This document shows, one piece after another, positions 31,558 through 41,277 of a stretch of 64,000 nt of DNA (position 1 is its first letter; every line of letters starts with the position of its first letter). The stretch covers positions 1-64,000 of the forward strand of contig JBHJNQ010000033.1 in NCBI GenBank assembly GCA_050330635.1. Reading direction: 5' to 3'. The DNA comes from CADEDH01 sp050330635 (GTDB taxonomy: Bacteria > Actinomycetota > Acidimicrobiia > Acidimicrobiales > SZUA-35). The notes beneath the pieces are model-generated. The model was not told where the DNA came from and searched no databases. It worked only from the letters and a program-made list of their open reading frames with translations. Made by a program: the position numbers and the translations under genes.

Positions 31558-32522
31558 GCATCGGCCGGGGCGGCGGAGCTGGCGGAGCGTCGACGCCCGA
31601 CCCCCTGGCCGCCACCACGTCGACCACCCGCGAGGTCCTGCGCCGGCTCGAGCTCGAGGTCACCCGCCGTCTCGACGGCCTCCTCCACGGTGACCACCGG
31701 GGCCTGGTACCGGGCCACGGTTCCGAGCTCGGCGAGACCCGGCGCTACGCCCCCGGCGACGATGTCCGCCGCATCGACTGGAACGTCACCGCCCGCCTCT
31801 CCGAGGCCCACATCCGCCAGACGATCGCCGAGCGCGAGCTCCAGACCTGGCTCGTGATCGACCGGTCGCCCCGCATCGACTTCGGAACGGCGAGGACCGA
31901 GAAACGGGAGCTGGTGTTGTCGGCGGCGGCCGCCGTCGGCTTCCTCACCAGCCGCGACGGCAACCGCCTGGGGGCCGTCCTCACCGCCCCCGGAGACGAG
32001 CCCGCCACCGTCATCCCGCCCCGCCAGTCTCGCCGCCACCTGCTGCGCATCCTCCACGAGATCGCCGACGCCCCCCGGGCCGACGGAACGGGACCCACCG
32101 ATCTGCGGGCCGACCTGCTCCGCCTCCACACCGCGGCCCGCCGTCGGGGCCTGGTCGTCGTCATCTCCGACTTCTGGGTTCCCGACGGTTGGCAGGAACC
32201 GCTGCGGGTGCTGGCCCAGCGCCACGACGTGGTGGCGGTGCAGGTCACCGACCCCCGCGAGCTCGAGCTCCCCGACGTCGGCCTCGTGGTGCTCCGCGAC
32301 CCGGCGACCGGGGCCGAGCGCGAGGTGGCGACCCAAAAGCGATCGGTGCGCCAGGCCTACGCCGCGGCCGCCGCCGCCCGTCAGGAGGCCATCGAAGGCG
32401 AGCTCCGGGGTTCGCGCGTCGACCACCTGGTGCTGTCGACCGACCGTGACTGGCTCGACGACGTCATCGCCTTCGTCGCCGGCCGGGCCCGCCGCCTCGA
32501 GGCGCTGTCCCGACGATCATGA
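31554..32522 (+). CDS. DUF58 domain protein
   Basis: A 322-residue protein of the DUF58 family, which partners MoxR ATPases. The family motif RRYAPGDDVRRIDWNVTARL is at about residues 62-81, followed by a VWA-like region in which LVIDRSPRIDFG replaces the usual DxSxS metal motif. There are no membrane segments. It overlaps both neighbours by four bases, ATGA-style, so translation is coupled across the operon. Confidence 0.9.
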   Translation: MSIGRGGGAGGASTPDPLAATTSTTREVLRRLELEVTRRLDGLLHGDHRGLVPGHGSELGETRRYAPGDDVRRIDWNVTARLSEAHIRQTIAERELQTWLVIDRSPRIDFGTARTEKRELVLSAAAAVGFLTSRDGNRLGAVLTAPGDEPATVIPPRQSRRHLLRILHEIADAPRADGTGPTDLRADLLRLHTAARRRGLVVVISDFWVPDGWQEPLRVLAQRHDVVAVQVTDPRELELPDVGLVVLRDPATGAEREVATQKRSVRQAYAAAAAARQEAIEGELRGSRVDHLVLSTDRDWLDDVIAFVAGRARRLEALSRRS

Positions 32523-33490
32523 CCTTCCTCTCCACCTGGCGCCTCTGGTTCCTCCTCGTCGTGGTGGTCCTCGCCGTCGCCTACGTACTGCTCCAACGAC
32601 GACGCACCACCTACGCCCTGCGCTTCGCCTCGAGCGAGCTGCTCGATTCGGTCGCCCCCCGCCGCCCCGGCTGGCGGCGCCATCTGCCGCCGCTGGTGTT
32701 CCTGCTGGCGCTGACCACGATGGTCACGGCCTTCGCCCAGCCGGCCCGGACGATGCGGGTACCCCGCGAGCGAGCCACGGTCATCATCGCCATCGACGTG
32801 TCGCTGTCCATGGCGGCCGACGACGTGGAACCCAACCGGTTGGAGGCGGCCCAGGCCGCGGCCAACCGCTTCATCGACGAGCTTCCCCCCACCCTCAACG
32901 TCGGGGTGGTGTCGTTCGCCGGCACCGCCACGGTGCTCGTCACCCCGACCCAGGACCGGCTCGCCGCCCGCCGGGCCGTCGAGAACCTGACCCTGGCCGA
33001 GTCGACGGCGATCGGAGAGGCGATCTTCACCTCCCTCGATGCCCTGCTCAACACGCCGCCCGACGAGACCGGCGCCCTCCCCCCGGCCCGGATCGTGCTG
33101 TTGTCCGACGGGGAGACCACCGTGGGCCGGCCCGACGCCTCTGCCGTCGCCGCCGCCCAGGATGCGGACATCGCGGTGTCGACCATCGCCTTCGGTACCC
33201 CCGGCGGGGCCATCGTGTACGACGACCCGACCACTCCCCAGATCGAGAACGACGCCATCCCGGTGCCGGTGCGGGAGGAGAACCTGCGGGCAATCGCCGA
33301 TGCCACCAATGGCTCGTTCTTCACCGCCTCCACCCTGCAGGAGCTCGAGGCCGTCTACGACGACATCGGCTCGGCCATCGGCTACGAGGACGTCGACCGG
33401 GAGGTCACCGACTGGTTCGTCGGCGCCGGTCTCGTGCTCCTGGCGACCACGGCGGGGGCGAGCCTCCTCTGGTTCCAGCGGCTTCCCTGA
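32519..33490 (+). CDS. VWA domain membrane protein (BatA-like)
   Basis: A 323-residue membrane protein with helices at about 7-25 and 58-75, a von Willebrand A domain (about 88-285) and a C-terminal helix (about 298-317). The metal-dependent adhesion site is intact as DVSLS (93-97) with TAIGEA and later LLSDG. With MoxR and DUF58 it forms a membrane-associated chaperone or assembly system whose client cannot be identified here. The 208 bases after the stop hold nothing recognisable. Confidence 0.92.
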   Translation: MTFLSTWRLWFLLVVVVLAVAYVLLQRRRTTYALRFASSELLDSVAPRRPGWRRHLPPLVFLLALTTMVTAFAQPARTMRVPRERATVIIAIDVSLSMAADDVEPNRLEAAQAAANRFIDELPPTLNVGVVSFAGTATVLVTPTQDRLAARRAVENLTLAESTAIGEAIFTSLDALLNTPPDETGALPPARIVLLSDGETTVGRPDASAVAAAQDADIAVSTIAFGTPGGAIVYDDPTTPQIENDAIPVPVREENLRAIADATNGSFFTASTLQELEAVYDDIGSAIGYEDVDREVTDWFVGAGLVLLATTAGASLLWFQRLP

Positions 33491-33698
33491 CCGCCGGCGG
33501 GTTGCGGAGCGCCAGCGACCGCGTCCCGCTGGGACCTCTGTGCTTGACCGCCACCGGGATTGCCCGCTATCGAGAGCTGGTGCGTTTCGCTGACGTGGTT
33601 CGGTCGCATGGGGCCCAGAGGCGGGTTCGGGCCGAGCGTCGGCCTTCGGGGTTCGATGGTCGGCACCGATCGGTCGGGACGCAGCGTCCGGAGCCTCG

Positions 33699-34976
33699 GT
33701 GACCAGCCCGTCGCCGGGGGTCGACTCCGGCCGGGCCTGGCTCGTGGTGGCCGGCACCTTCCTGGGCTCGGCGGTCACCCTCGGCACCGTGTACAGCTTC
33801 GGGTCGTTCCTCGAGTCGATGGCCGAGGACTTCGGTACCGGCAAGGGGGAGACGGCGGTGGTGTTCGGCGTCACGACCTTCGCCTTCTTCTGGTTGAGCC
33901 TCATCACCGGCCGCCTCGCCGACCGGTTCGGCCCCCGGCCGGTGATGGTGGCGGCGGCCGCCTCCCTCTTCACCGGGTTGATGGTCACGAGCAACGTGAA
34001 CTCGATCGCCGTCGGCTACGTCACCTACGGGGCGGGGGCCGGCCTGGCCGGTGCGTGCGCCTACATCCCGATGGTGGCGACGGTCGGGGGCTGGTTCGAG
34101 CGGCGTCGAGCCGCCGCCGTCGGCATCTCCGTGGCCGGGATCGGGATCGGCACCCTCGTCATGAACCCGCTGGTGGCCCGTCTGCTCGAGTCGTACTCGT
34201 GGCGCACGACATTCCGCATCATCGCCGTGGTCGGCGCCGCCATCCTGCTGGTGTGCACGACGCTCGTCGCCCGCTCCCCGGGGACGGCCGGCACCGCCCC
34301 GTCCCGGTTCGGCGACGCCGCCCGGTCGCCGTTGTTCCGCCGCCTGTGGCTGGCGGCCCTGCTGTCGAGCCTGTCACTGTTCGTGCCGTTCGTGTTCGTC
34401 GCCCCCTACGCCACCGACCGCGGGGTGTCGGCCTCGGCGGCGGCGTGGCTGGTGGGCCTGCTCGGCGGGGCCAGCGTGATCTCCCGCATCGGGTTCGGGG
34501 CCCTCACCAGGCGCTTCGGGACGTTCCGCCTCTACCGCGCCGGGCTGACCCTGTTCCCGATCGGTTATCTCATCTGGCTCTCGGCCGGTTCGTCCTACGC
34601 CATGCTGGTGCTGTTCGTGCTCGTCCTCGGCACCGGCTACGGCAGCTTCGTCGCCGTCAGCCCCCTGGTGCTGGCCGACCGGTTCGGCGTCGTCGGCCTG
34701 GGCTCGCTGATGGGGCTCTTCTACACGGCCCCGGGACTGGGCGGACTCATCGGCCCACCGACGGCGGGCCGCATCATCGACGCCACCGGCTCCTACCGGG
34801 CGCCGATGCTGCTGGCCCTGGCCCTCTGCTCGGCCTCGCTGGTCGTGCTGGCGGCCATCCGCCCCAACGCCCACGGGAACCTCGAGCCGGAACCCCAACC
34901 CGCCGACGACGCCCAGGGGCCGAGCCCGAGCTCCGCCGCCGCGCCGACCTCGGCGGCGGAGCGGCCGCGGCCCTGA
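33699..34976 (+). CDS. major facilitator superfamily transporter
   Basis: The 425-residue protein has about 12 predicted membrane helices. The MFS loop motif GRLADRFGPRPV occurs between helices 2 and 3 and a weaker GFGALTRRFGTFR between helices 8 and 9. The overall pattern resembles monocarboxylate or oxalate/formate-type carriers. The start is GTG 33699, and no clear ribosome site is seen. The C-terminus is a Pro/Ala/Glu-rich cytoplasmic tail. It is flanked by unrelated genes, so its substrate remains unknown. Confidence 0.85.
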   Translation: MTSPSPGVDSGRAWLVVAGTFLGSAVTLGTVYSFGSFLESMAEDFGTGKGETAVVFGVTTFAFFWLSLITGRLADRFGPRPVMVAAAASLFTGLMVTSNVNSIAVGYVTYGAGAGLAGACAYIPMVATVGGWFERRRAAAVGISVAGIGIGTLVMNPLVARLLESYSWRTTFRIIAVVGAAILLVCTTLVARSPGTAGTAPSRFGDAARSPLFRRLWLAALLSSLSLFVPFVFVAPYATDRGVSASAAAWLVGLLGGASVISRIGFGALTRRFGTFRLYRAGLTLFPIGYLIWLSAGSSYAMLVLFVLVLGTGYGSFVAVSPLVLADRFGVVGLGSLMGLFYTAPGLGGLIGPPTAGRIIDATGSYRAPMLLALALCSASLVVLAAIRPNAHGNLEPEPQPADDAQGPSPSSAAAPTSAAERPRP

Positions 34977-35000
34977 GTCGACGTCACCCCGCATCTCAGC

Positions 35001-35034
35001 GGCGGGGCCACAAAACGGCGGCGGGGCCACAAAA
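35001..35034. repeat. two-copy 15-bp direct repeat
   Basis: GGCGGGGCCACAAAA occurs at 35001-35015 and 35020-35034, in the gap between the MFS gene and the hydrolase. Read on the minus strand each unit ends a GC-rich run preceded by TTTT, but no stem is present, so I do not call it a terminator. Confidence 0.7.
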
Positions 35035-35101
35035 GGGCGGCGGCGCCGCATGTCGGCGCCCGCTTTCCCACCCCGGCGGGCCGGGTGGTTGGCTGGAGTT
35101 C

Positions 35102-35935
35102 ATGGCCTCCCTGCCCCGCCCATCCCCCGTCGTCGCAGGGTTCCTCGTGGCCGGCGTCGTCATCATTCTGGCCGTCGCCGGGCTCTGGTCATTCCAACGC
35201 CGCCTCATCTACTTCCCTGGCGACGACGTCCCCCCGGTGGGGGACGTGCTCCCGGGCTGGTCCGAGGTGACGTTGACCACGGCCGACGGCCACGAGCTCG
35301 GCGCCTGGTACGCCCCGCCCCCAGCTGACCCCGCCGCCCCGGTGGTCGTCGTCCTGCCCGGCAACGCCGGCACCAGGGCCAACCGGACCCGCCTCGGATC
35401 CCGGCTGGCCGCGCACGGTCTCGGCGTCCTCCTCGTCGACTACCGGGGCTACGCCGGCAATCCGGGCGCCCCATCGGAGACGGGATTGGCCATCGACGCC
35501 CGCGCCGCCACCCGGTTCGTGGCCGAGAGGGCGCCCGACCATCCGGTCGTCCTCTTCGGTGAGTCGCTCGGTGCGGCCGTCGCCATCGAGGTCGCCGTCG
35601 ACGATCCGCCGGCGGCCCTCGTACTGCGCTCACCGTTCACCTCGCTCGCCGACGTGGCCCGGGCGCACTACCCGCCCGGGCCCCCGCCGTTCCTCCTCCG
35701 CGACCGCTATCCGTCCGCCGAGCGGATCGGCTCGGTCGCGGCGCCGGTCCTCGTCATCGTCGGCTCCGACGACTCGATCGTCCCCCCGGCCCAGAGCAGC
35801 GCCCTCCACGACCTGGCCCGGGAACCCAAGGAGCTCGTCGTCGTGCCGGGAGCCGACCACAACGACGTCGAGCTGGTGGCGGGCGACGCCGTGGTGGCGG
35901 CCACCGTCCGCTTCATCGACCGGGAAGCGGGGTGA
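35102..35935 (+). CDS. membrane-anchored alpha/beta hydrolase (BEM46/YfhR-like)
   Basis: A 277-residue protein with an N-terminal signal-anchor helix (about 10-30) followed by an alpha/beta hydrolase domain on the outer face. VVVLPGNAGT (oxyanion region, about 82-91), the nucleophile elbow FGESLG with S155, an acidic residue in VGSDDSIVP (about 223) and the His in GADHND (about 250) complete the triad. The ribosome site CTGGAG precedes ATG 35102. Typical members are serine hydrolases of unknown substrate. Confidence 0.85.
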   Translation: MASLPRPSPVVAGFLVAGVVIILAVAGLWSFQRRLIYFPGDDVPPVGDVLPGWSEVTLTTADGHELGAWYAPPPADPAAPVVVVLPGNAGTRANRTRLGSRLAAHGLGVLLVDYRGYAGNPGAPSETGLAIDARAATRFVAERAPDHPVVLFGESLGAAVAIEVAVDDPPAALVLRSPFTSLADVARAHYPPGPPPFLLRDRYPSAERIGSVAAPVLVIVGSDDSIVPPAQSSALHDLAREPKELVVVPGADHNDVELVAGDAVVAATVRFIDREAG

Positions 35936-35985
35936 TGGCGCCCGGGCACATCGGGCGCAGGGCCGACCAGCGATCGGTCCAGGGC

Positions 35986-35991
35986 TATCGT
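35986..35991 (+). promoter_or_regulatory. probable leaderless -10 box (TATCGT) for the symporter gene
   Basis: TATCGT lies 7 bases before the GTG start at 35999, with no ribosome site in between. It supports this GTG as start. Confidence 0.45.
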
Positions 35992-35998
35992 CGGGCCG

Positions 35999-37375
35999 GT
36001 GAGCGACACCCGCACTCCCGCCTCGGAGCAGGGGTGGACCAGTAGCTCCGGGTTCATCATCGCCACGATCGGATCGGCGATCGGGGTCGGGAGTATCTGG
36101 AAGTTCCCCTACGAGGTGGGAGCCAACGGCGGTGGCGCCTTCGTGTTGCTCTATGTCCTCGGTCTCGCCCTGGTGGTCGTGCCCCTCATGCTCGCCGAGT
36201 TCGCCGTGGGCCGTCGCGGCCAGGCCGACGCCGCCACCAGCATGGAGATCGTTGCCGCCCAGGAATCGACGTCGACCCGGTGGGGTGTCTTCGGCCTGCT
36301 CGGGGCGGTCACGTCGTTTCTCATCCTGAGCTTCTACGCCGTGGTCGGTGGCTGGACCCTGACCTACGCCTACGACACGCTCGTCCACGGTCTACCATCG
36401 GGCGCAGACGACGTGAGCCGTCGCTTCGGCACTGTCCTGGCCTCCCCCGGACGGATGGCGACCTTCCAGCTCCTGTTCCTCGGCCTCGTGGCCATGGTGG
36501 TGATCCGGGGAGTCCGCAACGGGATCGAGTCGGCCATGAAGGTGCTCATGCCGCTCATGGCCCTGCTGCTCGGCGCCCTCACCGTCTACTCGCTCCGCAA
36601 CGGCGATGCCGCAGCGGCCTTCCGCTTCCTCTTCGTGCCCGACTTCGACGACCTGACCGGTCGGGCGGTGCTCGATGCCCTCGGCCTCGGCTTCTTCTCG
36701 ATCGGCGTGGGGTTGGGCATCCTCCTCACCTACGCCGCGTACAGCCCCCCGGGCACCGACCTGAAGACCGTGGCCATCGCCTCGGTGGTGGCCGACACCG
36801 TGATCTCGTTCGTGGCCGGGCTCGCCGTCTTCCCGGTCGTGTTCGCCAACGATCTGGATGCCGGCAGCGGGCCCGGGCTCGTGTTCGAGACCCTCCCCGT
36901 CGCGTTCGGCGCCATGCCCGCGGGCCGTTTGGTGGCAACGGCCTTCTTCGCCCTTCTCGCCGTGGCCGCCCTCGGGTCGGCGATCTCCATGCTGGAAGCG
37001 GTGGTTGCCGTACTCAGCCGCCGCCTCGGCTGGTCGAGGCACCGATCGGTCGGCGTGGCGACCTCGACGTGCTTCGTCGCCGGTCTGGCGACGGTGTTCT
37101 CGTTCAACGACTGGAGCGACGTCCACCCGTTCGGCTGGATGGAGCGCTACTCCGAAGCGACCATCTACGACCTGCTCGACGATGCCACGTCGCAGCTCAT
37201 GCTCCCCGCTGGGGGCCTGGCCATCGCCGTGTTCACCGGGTGGGTCCTGTCCGACCGGCTCCTCCACGACGAGCTCCGCCTCACGGGCCTGCCCCTCGTG
37301 GGCCTCCGGTGGACGCTCCGGGTGGTGGCGCCGGTGACCATCGCCGCCGCCGCCGCCATCTCGCTGTTCGGCTGA
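35999..37375 (+). CDS. neurotransmitter:sodium symporter (LeuT/SNF) family transporter
   Basis: A sodium-coupled amino-acid-type carrier of 458 residues with about 12 membrane helices. Helix 1 shows the family signature ATIGSAIGVGSIWKFPYEVGANGGG, which forms the sodium and substrate site, at about residues 22-46; helix 6 has the unwound-region pattern GLGFFSIGVGLGILLTYAAY. The prokaryotic members import amino acids such as leucine, tryptophan or tyrosine. The ligand here is not predictable. Its stop faces the smc stop 18 bases away. Confidence 0.92.
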   Translation: MSDTRTPASEQGWTSSSGFIIATIGSAIGVGSIWKFPYEVGANGGGAFVLLYVLGLALVVVPLMLAEFAVGRRGQADAATSMEIVAAQESTSTRWGVFGLLGAVTSFLILSFYAVVGGWTLTYAYDTLVHGLPSGADDVSRRFGTVLASPGRMATFQLLFLGLVAMVVIRGVRNGIESAMKVLMPLMALLLGALTVYSLRNGDAAAAFRFLFVPDFDDLTGRAVLDALGLGFFSIGVGLGILLTYAAYSPPGTDLKTVAIASVVADTVISFVAGLAVFPVVFANDLDAGSGPGLVFETLPVAFGAMPAGRLVATAFFALLAVAALGSAISMLEAVVAVLSRRLGWSRHRSVGVATSTCFVAGLATVFSFNDWSDVHPFGWMERYSEATIYDLLDDATSQLMLPAGGLAIAVFTGWVLSDRLLHDELRLTGLPLVGLRWTLRVVAPVTIAAAAAISLFG

Positions 37376-37393
37376 CCGCCGCCCGCCGCACCC

Positions 37394-40300
37394 TCAGGCG
37401 GCCGACGAGTCGTCGGTCTCGCCGACGATCCCGAGGTCGTCGTCCGGCGTCTCGTCGTCCGGGGCCTCGTCCATGGCCGCCGGCTCGTAGCTGTCGAGCG
37501 GCATCGGCTCGTCGCCGGCCCGGCGGCCCTCGACCTTCTCGCTGACCACCTTCGACGAGCCACCGGGCTTCATCGTCACCCCGTACAGCACGTCGGCGGC
37601 CTCCATCGTCCGTTTCTGGTGGGTGACGACGATGAGCTGGGCCTCCTTGCGGAACTCCTCGATGAGGGCGAGGAAGCGGCTGAGGTTGATGTCGTCGAGG
37701 GCGGCCTCGACCTCGTCCATCACGTAGAAGGGCGACGGCCGGCTGCGGAACACGGCGAACAGGAAGGCGAGGGCCACCAGCGACCGCTCGCCGCCGGAGA
37801 GCAGCGACAACTTCTTGACGTTCTTACCCGACGGCTTGGCCTCGATCTCGATCCCGCAGTTCAGGATGTCGTCGGGGTTGGTCAGCTTCACCCCGCCCCG
37901 CCCCCCGGGGAACAGGGTGGCGAACAGGTCGACGAAGTTGGTGGCCACGTCGGCGTAGGCGGCGGCGAACACGCTGACGATCTCTTCGTCGATCGAGCGG
38001 ATCAGGGTGTTCAGGTCGCGCCGGGTCGTCTTGACGTCGTCGAGCTGGCCGGCCAGGAACTCGTGACGCTCCTTGAGGGCCTCGAACTCGTCGAGGGCCA
38101 GGGGGTTGATCGGGCCCATCAGCTTGAGCTCGCGCTCGAGGTCGCGCACCCTGGCGGCGGGGGCGGCCCCGCCCTCGATCTCAGGTTGGACGGCGGCCAT
38201 GGCCACGTCGGGCTCGGTGTCGAGCTCGCGCCGCAGGGCCTCGGTCAGGGCCCCCAGCTTCACCCGGAACTCGGTCTCGTCGAGCTCGAGGCGGCTGCGC
38301 CGCTCCCGCACCTCGACGAGCTCCCGCTCCGCCCCCTGGCGCTCCGTGCGGCGGGCGGTGAGGGCGCTCGACGCCTGGCGGGCCGCCTCCGACTGGGCCC
38401 GCTGCTCCTCGCCGAGCAGGGCGATCCAGCCGTCGAGGGTGGCGGTCCTGGTCTCGAGCCGGGAACGTAGGGCGTCGACGTCGGCCATGGCGTTCTCGAT
38501 GGTCTCCCGCCGGACCCGGGCCTGGTCGCGCTCCACGACGAGGCGGGCCAGCCGCTGCTCGGTCTCCGCCTGACGGTTCTGCAGCAACGTCCGGCGCTGC
38601 TCGATGGCGGCCGCCCTGACCTCGAGGTCCTTGCGGGCCCGGCCCACGGCCCGGCCCCGCTGCTCGAGCGACGCCCGCGACAACGACAGGGCCTCGACCC
38701 GGTTCAGGTACTCGGCCTCGTCGTTCTCCACCGCCGGCAGCTCGGCCCGCAGCTTGTCGGCCACCGCCTCGTCGGCCCCGTGCTGCTGGGCCAGGTCGTG
38801 GCGCCGCTGCTCGAGCCGATGGCGATCGTCGTCGAGCTGGGTCAGCGTGGCGGCGGCCCGGTCCCGTCCCTGGGCCGCCCGCTCCTGCTCGTTGACGAGG
38901 CCCCGCAGCCGCTCCTCGGCCTGGCGCAGGGCCCGGGCCCCCTCGGCGGCGGCCGTCGTGGCGGCGGCCATCTCCGCCCCCACGGTCTCGGCGTGGTCGA
39001 CGGCGACGGTGGCGGTGCTCTCGGCCTCGGCCAGGGCGGCGCCGGTGGCGCCGGTGCCGGTGAGGCCGATCCGCCATCCGGCCGACCCGAAGCGGTCGCC
39101 GGCCTTGGTCACCACCACCCGGTCGGGATGGCTCATGGCGACGTCGACGGCCTGACGCCAGTCGCCGTCGACGACGACGGCGGAGAAGAACAGGGCGTCG
39201 AGGAGGGCCTCGACGTCGGGGCGGACGGCCCGGACCCGGTGACGGAGGGCGTGACCGACCGACGGCGGGGCCAACGCCGCCGGGCGGGGCCGACCGAGGG
39301 ACAGCACGGCCCCCGCCAGGTCCTGGTCCTCGAGGGTGGCCAGGGCGGCGCTGGCGTTGGCCGGGTTGTCGATCACCACCGCCCGCAGGGCCTCACCGGC
39401 CGCCGCCTCCACCGCCAGCTCCCAGCCGTCGTCGATGTCGACGAGGTCGAGGAGAGCACCGAGCACACCGTCGGCCTCGGCCAGGGCGGCCGCCCCGGCC
39501 CGGGATCGGGCGTCGTCGAGGGCCTGACGGAGGGCGTCGGCCCGGGCCTGCCACCTGCTGGCCTCGGCGTCGGCCTCCCGGCGCCGCTCCGCCGTCGAGG
39601 CCACGACGGCCTCGGTGTCGGCCGCCACGGTCGTGGCCTCAACCACCGCCCGCTCCGCCGAGGGGCGCTCGGCCTCTACCCGGTCGAGGGTCTCGGCTGC
39701 GGTGGCCCGATCCGTGCGGGCCCGGGTCCGGCGGTCGTCGATGGCGGCCAGCTCGGTGTCGAGGCGGTCGAGCTCGGCCCCGGCGCGGGCGATGGCCTCG
39801 GTCAGGGCCTCGAGCTGGGCCCGCATCTCCGGGGCCCGGGTGGGCTTCGGCCCCAGCTCGTCGTCCCATTCGGTGTCGAAGGTGAGCTGCTCATTGGACA
39901 GGTGGGATTCGGTCTCCTCCAACCGGGCGAACTCGGGGACCAGGCTCCGGGCCTCGGCCTCGGCCGCCCGCAGCTCGCCGGCCATCCGGGCCGACTCCGC
40001 CTCGAGGTTGGCGACGAGGCCATCGTCGACCGCCGACTGGAGCTCGCCCTCCAACCGGCGCCGGCGCTCGGCCAGGACGTTGTGCTGCCCGCGGGTCCGT
40101 TCCCGCAGGCTCCGGGCCCGGCTGGCCACGTCGGCCACGTCGGAGGCGCCGAGGGAGGCCAGCTCGGTCTCGCCCTCGATGATGGCGGCGTCGAGGGTGG
40201 CCAGGGTCGTGGTGATCCGATCCCCCCGCTCGTTGAGGTCGCGGCGCTGGCGTTTGGCCGCCGCCATCCGGTCGTTGAGCGAGCGGAGCTCCTGGCCGGC

Positions 40301-40987
40301 CAGGAACACCTTGAGGCCGTACAGCTCCGTCGTGACCTCGCCGTGGCGGCGGGCGGCATCGGCCTGCTTCTCCAACGGCCGGACCTGGCGACGGACCTCC
40401 CGCAGGAGATCCTGGAGGCGGTGCAGGTTCTCCTCGGTGGCGGCGAGGCGGCGCTCGGCCCGTTCCTTGCGCTTGCGGTACTTGAGGACGCCTGCCGCCT
40501 CCTCGATGATGGAGCGCCGGTCCTCCGGCTTGGCGTTGAGGACATCGTCGATCCGACCCTGGGAGATGATGATGTGCTGTTGGCGCCCCACACCGGAGTC
40601 GCTGAGGAGCTCCTGGATGTCGAGCAGCCGGCACGACACCCCGTTGATGGCGTAGTCGGAGTCGCCGCTGCGGAACAGCGTCCTGGTGATCGTGACCTCG
40701 TTGAAGTCGATGAGGAGCTGGCCGTCGCCGTTGTCGATCGTGAGCGACACCTCGGCCCGGCCCAACGCCTTCTTCGAGGTCGTCCCGGCGAAGATGACGT
40801 CGTCCATCTTCTGGGACCGGACCGACGTCGGGGCCTGGGCGCCGAGGACCCAGGCCATGGCGTCCACCACGTTGGACTTGCCGCTGCCGTTGGGGCCCAC
40901 CACCACGGTAATCCCCGGCTCGAGCTCCAGCAGCGCCGGGTCGGCGAACGACTTGAAGCCCTTGATCGACAGCTCTTTCAGGAACAC
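37394..40987 (-). CDS. smc: chromosome segregation ATPase SMC
   Basis: SMC is the long coiled-coil ATPase that compacts and segregates chromosomes with ScpA and ScpB. The 1197-residue protein has the N-terminal head with Walker A GPNGSGKSN at 32-40, coiled coil 1 (about 170-490), the hinge (about 500-660), coiled coil 2 and the C-terminal head with the LLSGGERSLVALA signature, Walker B YVMDEVEAALDD and a D-loop. An acidic tail of about 40 residues ends it. TAGCCT lies 6 bases before the GTG start. It normally sits between ftsY and mutM/rnc; here accessory genes separate it from ftsY. Confidence 0.97.
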   Translation of the reverse strand: MFLKELSIKGFKSFADPALLELEPGITVVVGPNGSGKSNVVDAMAWVLGAQAPTSVRSQKMDDVIFAGTTSKKALGRAEVSLTIDNGDGQLLIDFNEVTITRTLFRSGDSDYAINGVSCRLLDIQELLSDSGVGRQQHIIISQGRIDDVLNAKPEDRRSIIEEAAGVLKYRKRKERAERRLAATEENLHRLQDLLREVRRQVRPLEKQADAARRHGEVTTELYGLKVFLAGQELRSLNDRMAAAKRQRRDLNERGDRITTTLATLDAAIIEGETELASLGASDVADVASRARSLRERTRGQHNVLAERRRRLEGELQSAVDDGLVANLEAESARMAGELRAAEAEARSLVPEFARLEETESHLSNEQLTFDTEWDDELGPKPTRAPEMRAQLEALTEAIARAGAELDRLDTELAAIDDRRTRARTDRATAAETLDRVEAERPSAERAVVEATTVAADTEAVVASTAERRREADAEASRWQARADALRQALDDARSRAGAAALAEADGVLGALLDLVDIDDGWELAVEAAAGEALRAVVIDNPANASAALATLEDQDLAGAVLSLGRPRPAALAPPSVGHALRHRVRAVRPDVEALLDALFFSAVVVDGDWRQAVDVAMSHPDRVVVTKAGDRFGSAGWRIGLTGTGATGAALAEAESTATVAVDHAETVGAEMAAATTAAAEGARALRQAEERLRGLVNEQERAAQGRDRAAATLTQLDDDRHRLEQRRHDLAQQHGADEAVADKLRAELPAVENDEAEYLNRVEALSLSRASLEQRGRAVGRARKDLEVRAAAIEQRRTLLQNRQAETEQRLARLVVERDQARVRRETIENAMADVDALRSRLETRTATLDGWIALLGEEQRAQSEAARQASSALTARRTERQGAERELVEVRERRSRLELDETEFRVKLGALTEALRRELDTEPDVAMAAVQPEIEGGAAPAARVRDLERELKLMGPINPLALDEFEALKERHEFLAGQLDDVKTTRRDLNTLIRSIDEEIVSVFAAAYADVATNFVDLFATLFPGGRGGVKLTNPDDILNCGIEIEAKPSGKNVKKLSLLSGGERSLVALAFLFAVFRSRPSPFYVMDEVEAALDDINLSRFLALIEEFRKEAQLIVVTHQKRTMEAADVLYGVTMKPGGSSKVVSEKVEGRRAGDEPMPLDSYEPAAMDEAPDDETPDDDLGIVGETDDSSAA

Positions 40988-40993
40988 CAGCCG

Positions 40994-40999
40994 AGGCTA
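40994..40999 (-). promoter_or_regulatory. probable leaderless -10 box (TAGCCT) for smc
   Basis: TAGCCT lies 6 bases before the smc GTG with no ribosome site between, so smc probably has its own leaderless transcript. The 57-bp repeats begin 5 bases further upstream. Confidence 0.45.
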
Positions 41000-41003
41000 T
41001 CGC

Positions 41004-41145
41004 CGTGTGCCGGCCAGGGCCGGCACCCCGAGTTCGCCTCCGGCGAACTCGCCACAGGAACGTGTGCCGGCCAGGGCCGGCACCCCGAGTTCGCCTCCGC
41101 CGAACTCACCACAAGAACGCCTGCCGGCCAGGGCCGGCACACGAG
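41004..41145. repeat. 57-bp tandem double-hairpin repeat, 2.5 copies
   Basis: Full units at 41004-41060 and 41061-41117 and a partial at 41118-41145. Each full unit carries an 8-bp stem GTGCCGGC/GCCGGCAC and, three bases on, a 10-bp stem CGAGTTCGCC/GGCGAACTCG with a TCC loop. In unit 2 the second stem is partly decayed. A relative with identical second-stem arms lies at 23372. This is REP-like DNA occupying the smc upstream region. Confidence 0.88.
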
Positions 41146-41277
41146 CACTCAGCAGGCCGACGCCGTTTCGCGTCGGCGGGGGCTAGATTTGCCGTGGCGC
41201 GGTGGATCGGCACGCTCGTCGCTCCGAACGGTCGGAGCACACCACCACCGGGCCCCGGGGCGGAGAGGAACATTACG

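Noticed and set aside
34995..35040. Rho-independent terminator between the MFS gene and the hydrolase
   Set aside because: The two AAAA-ending units are direct repeats, with no inverted arm to form a stem.
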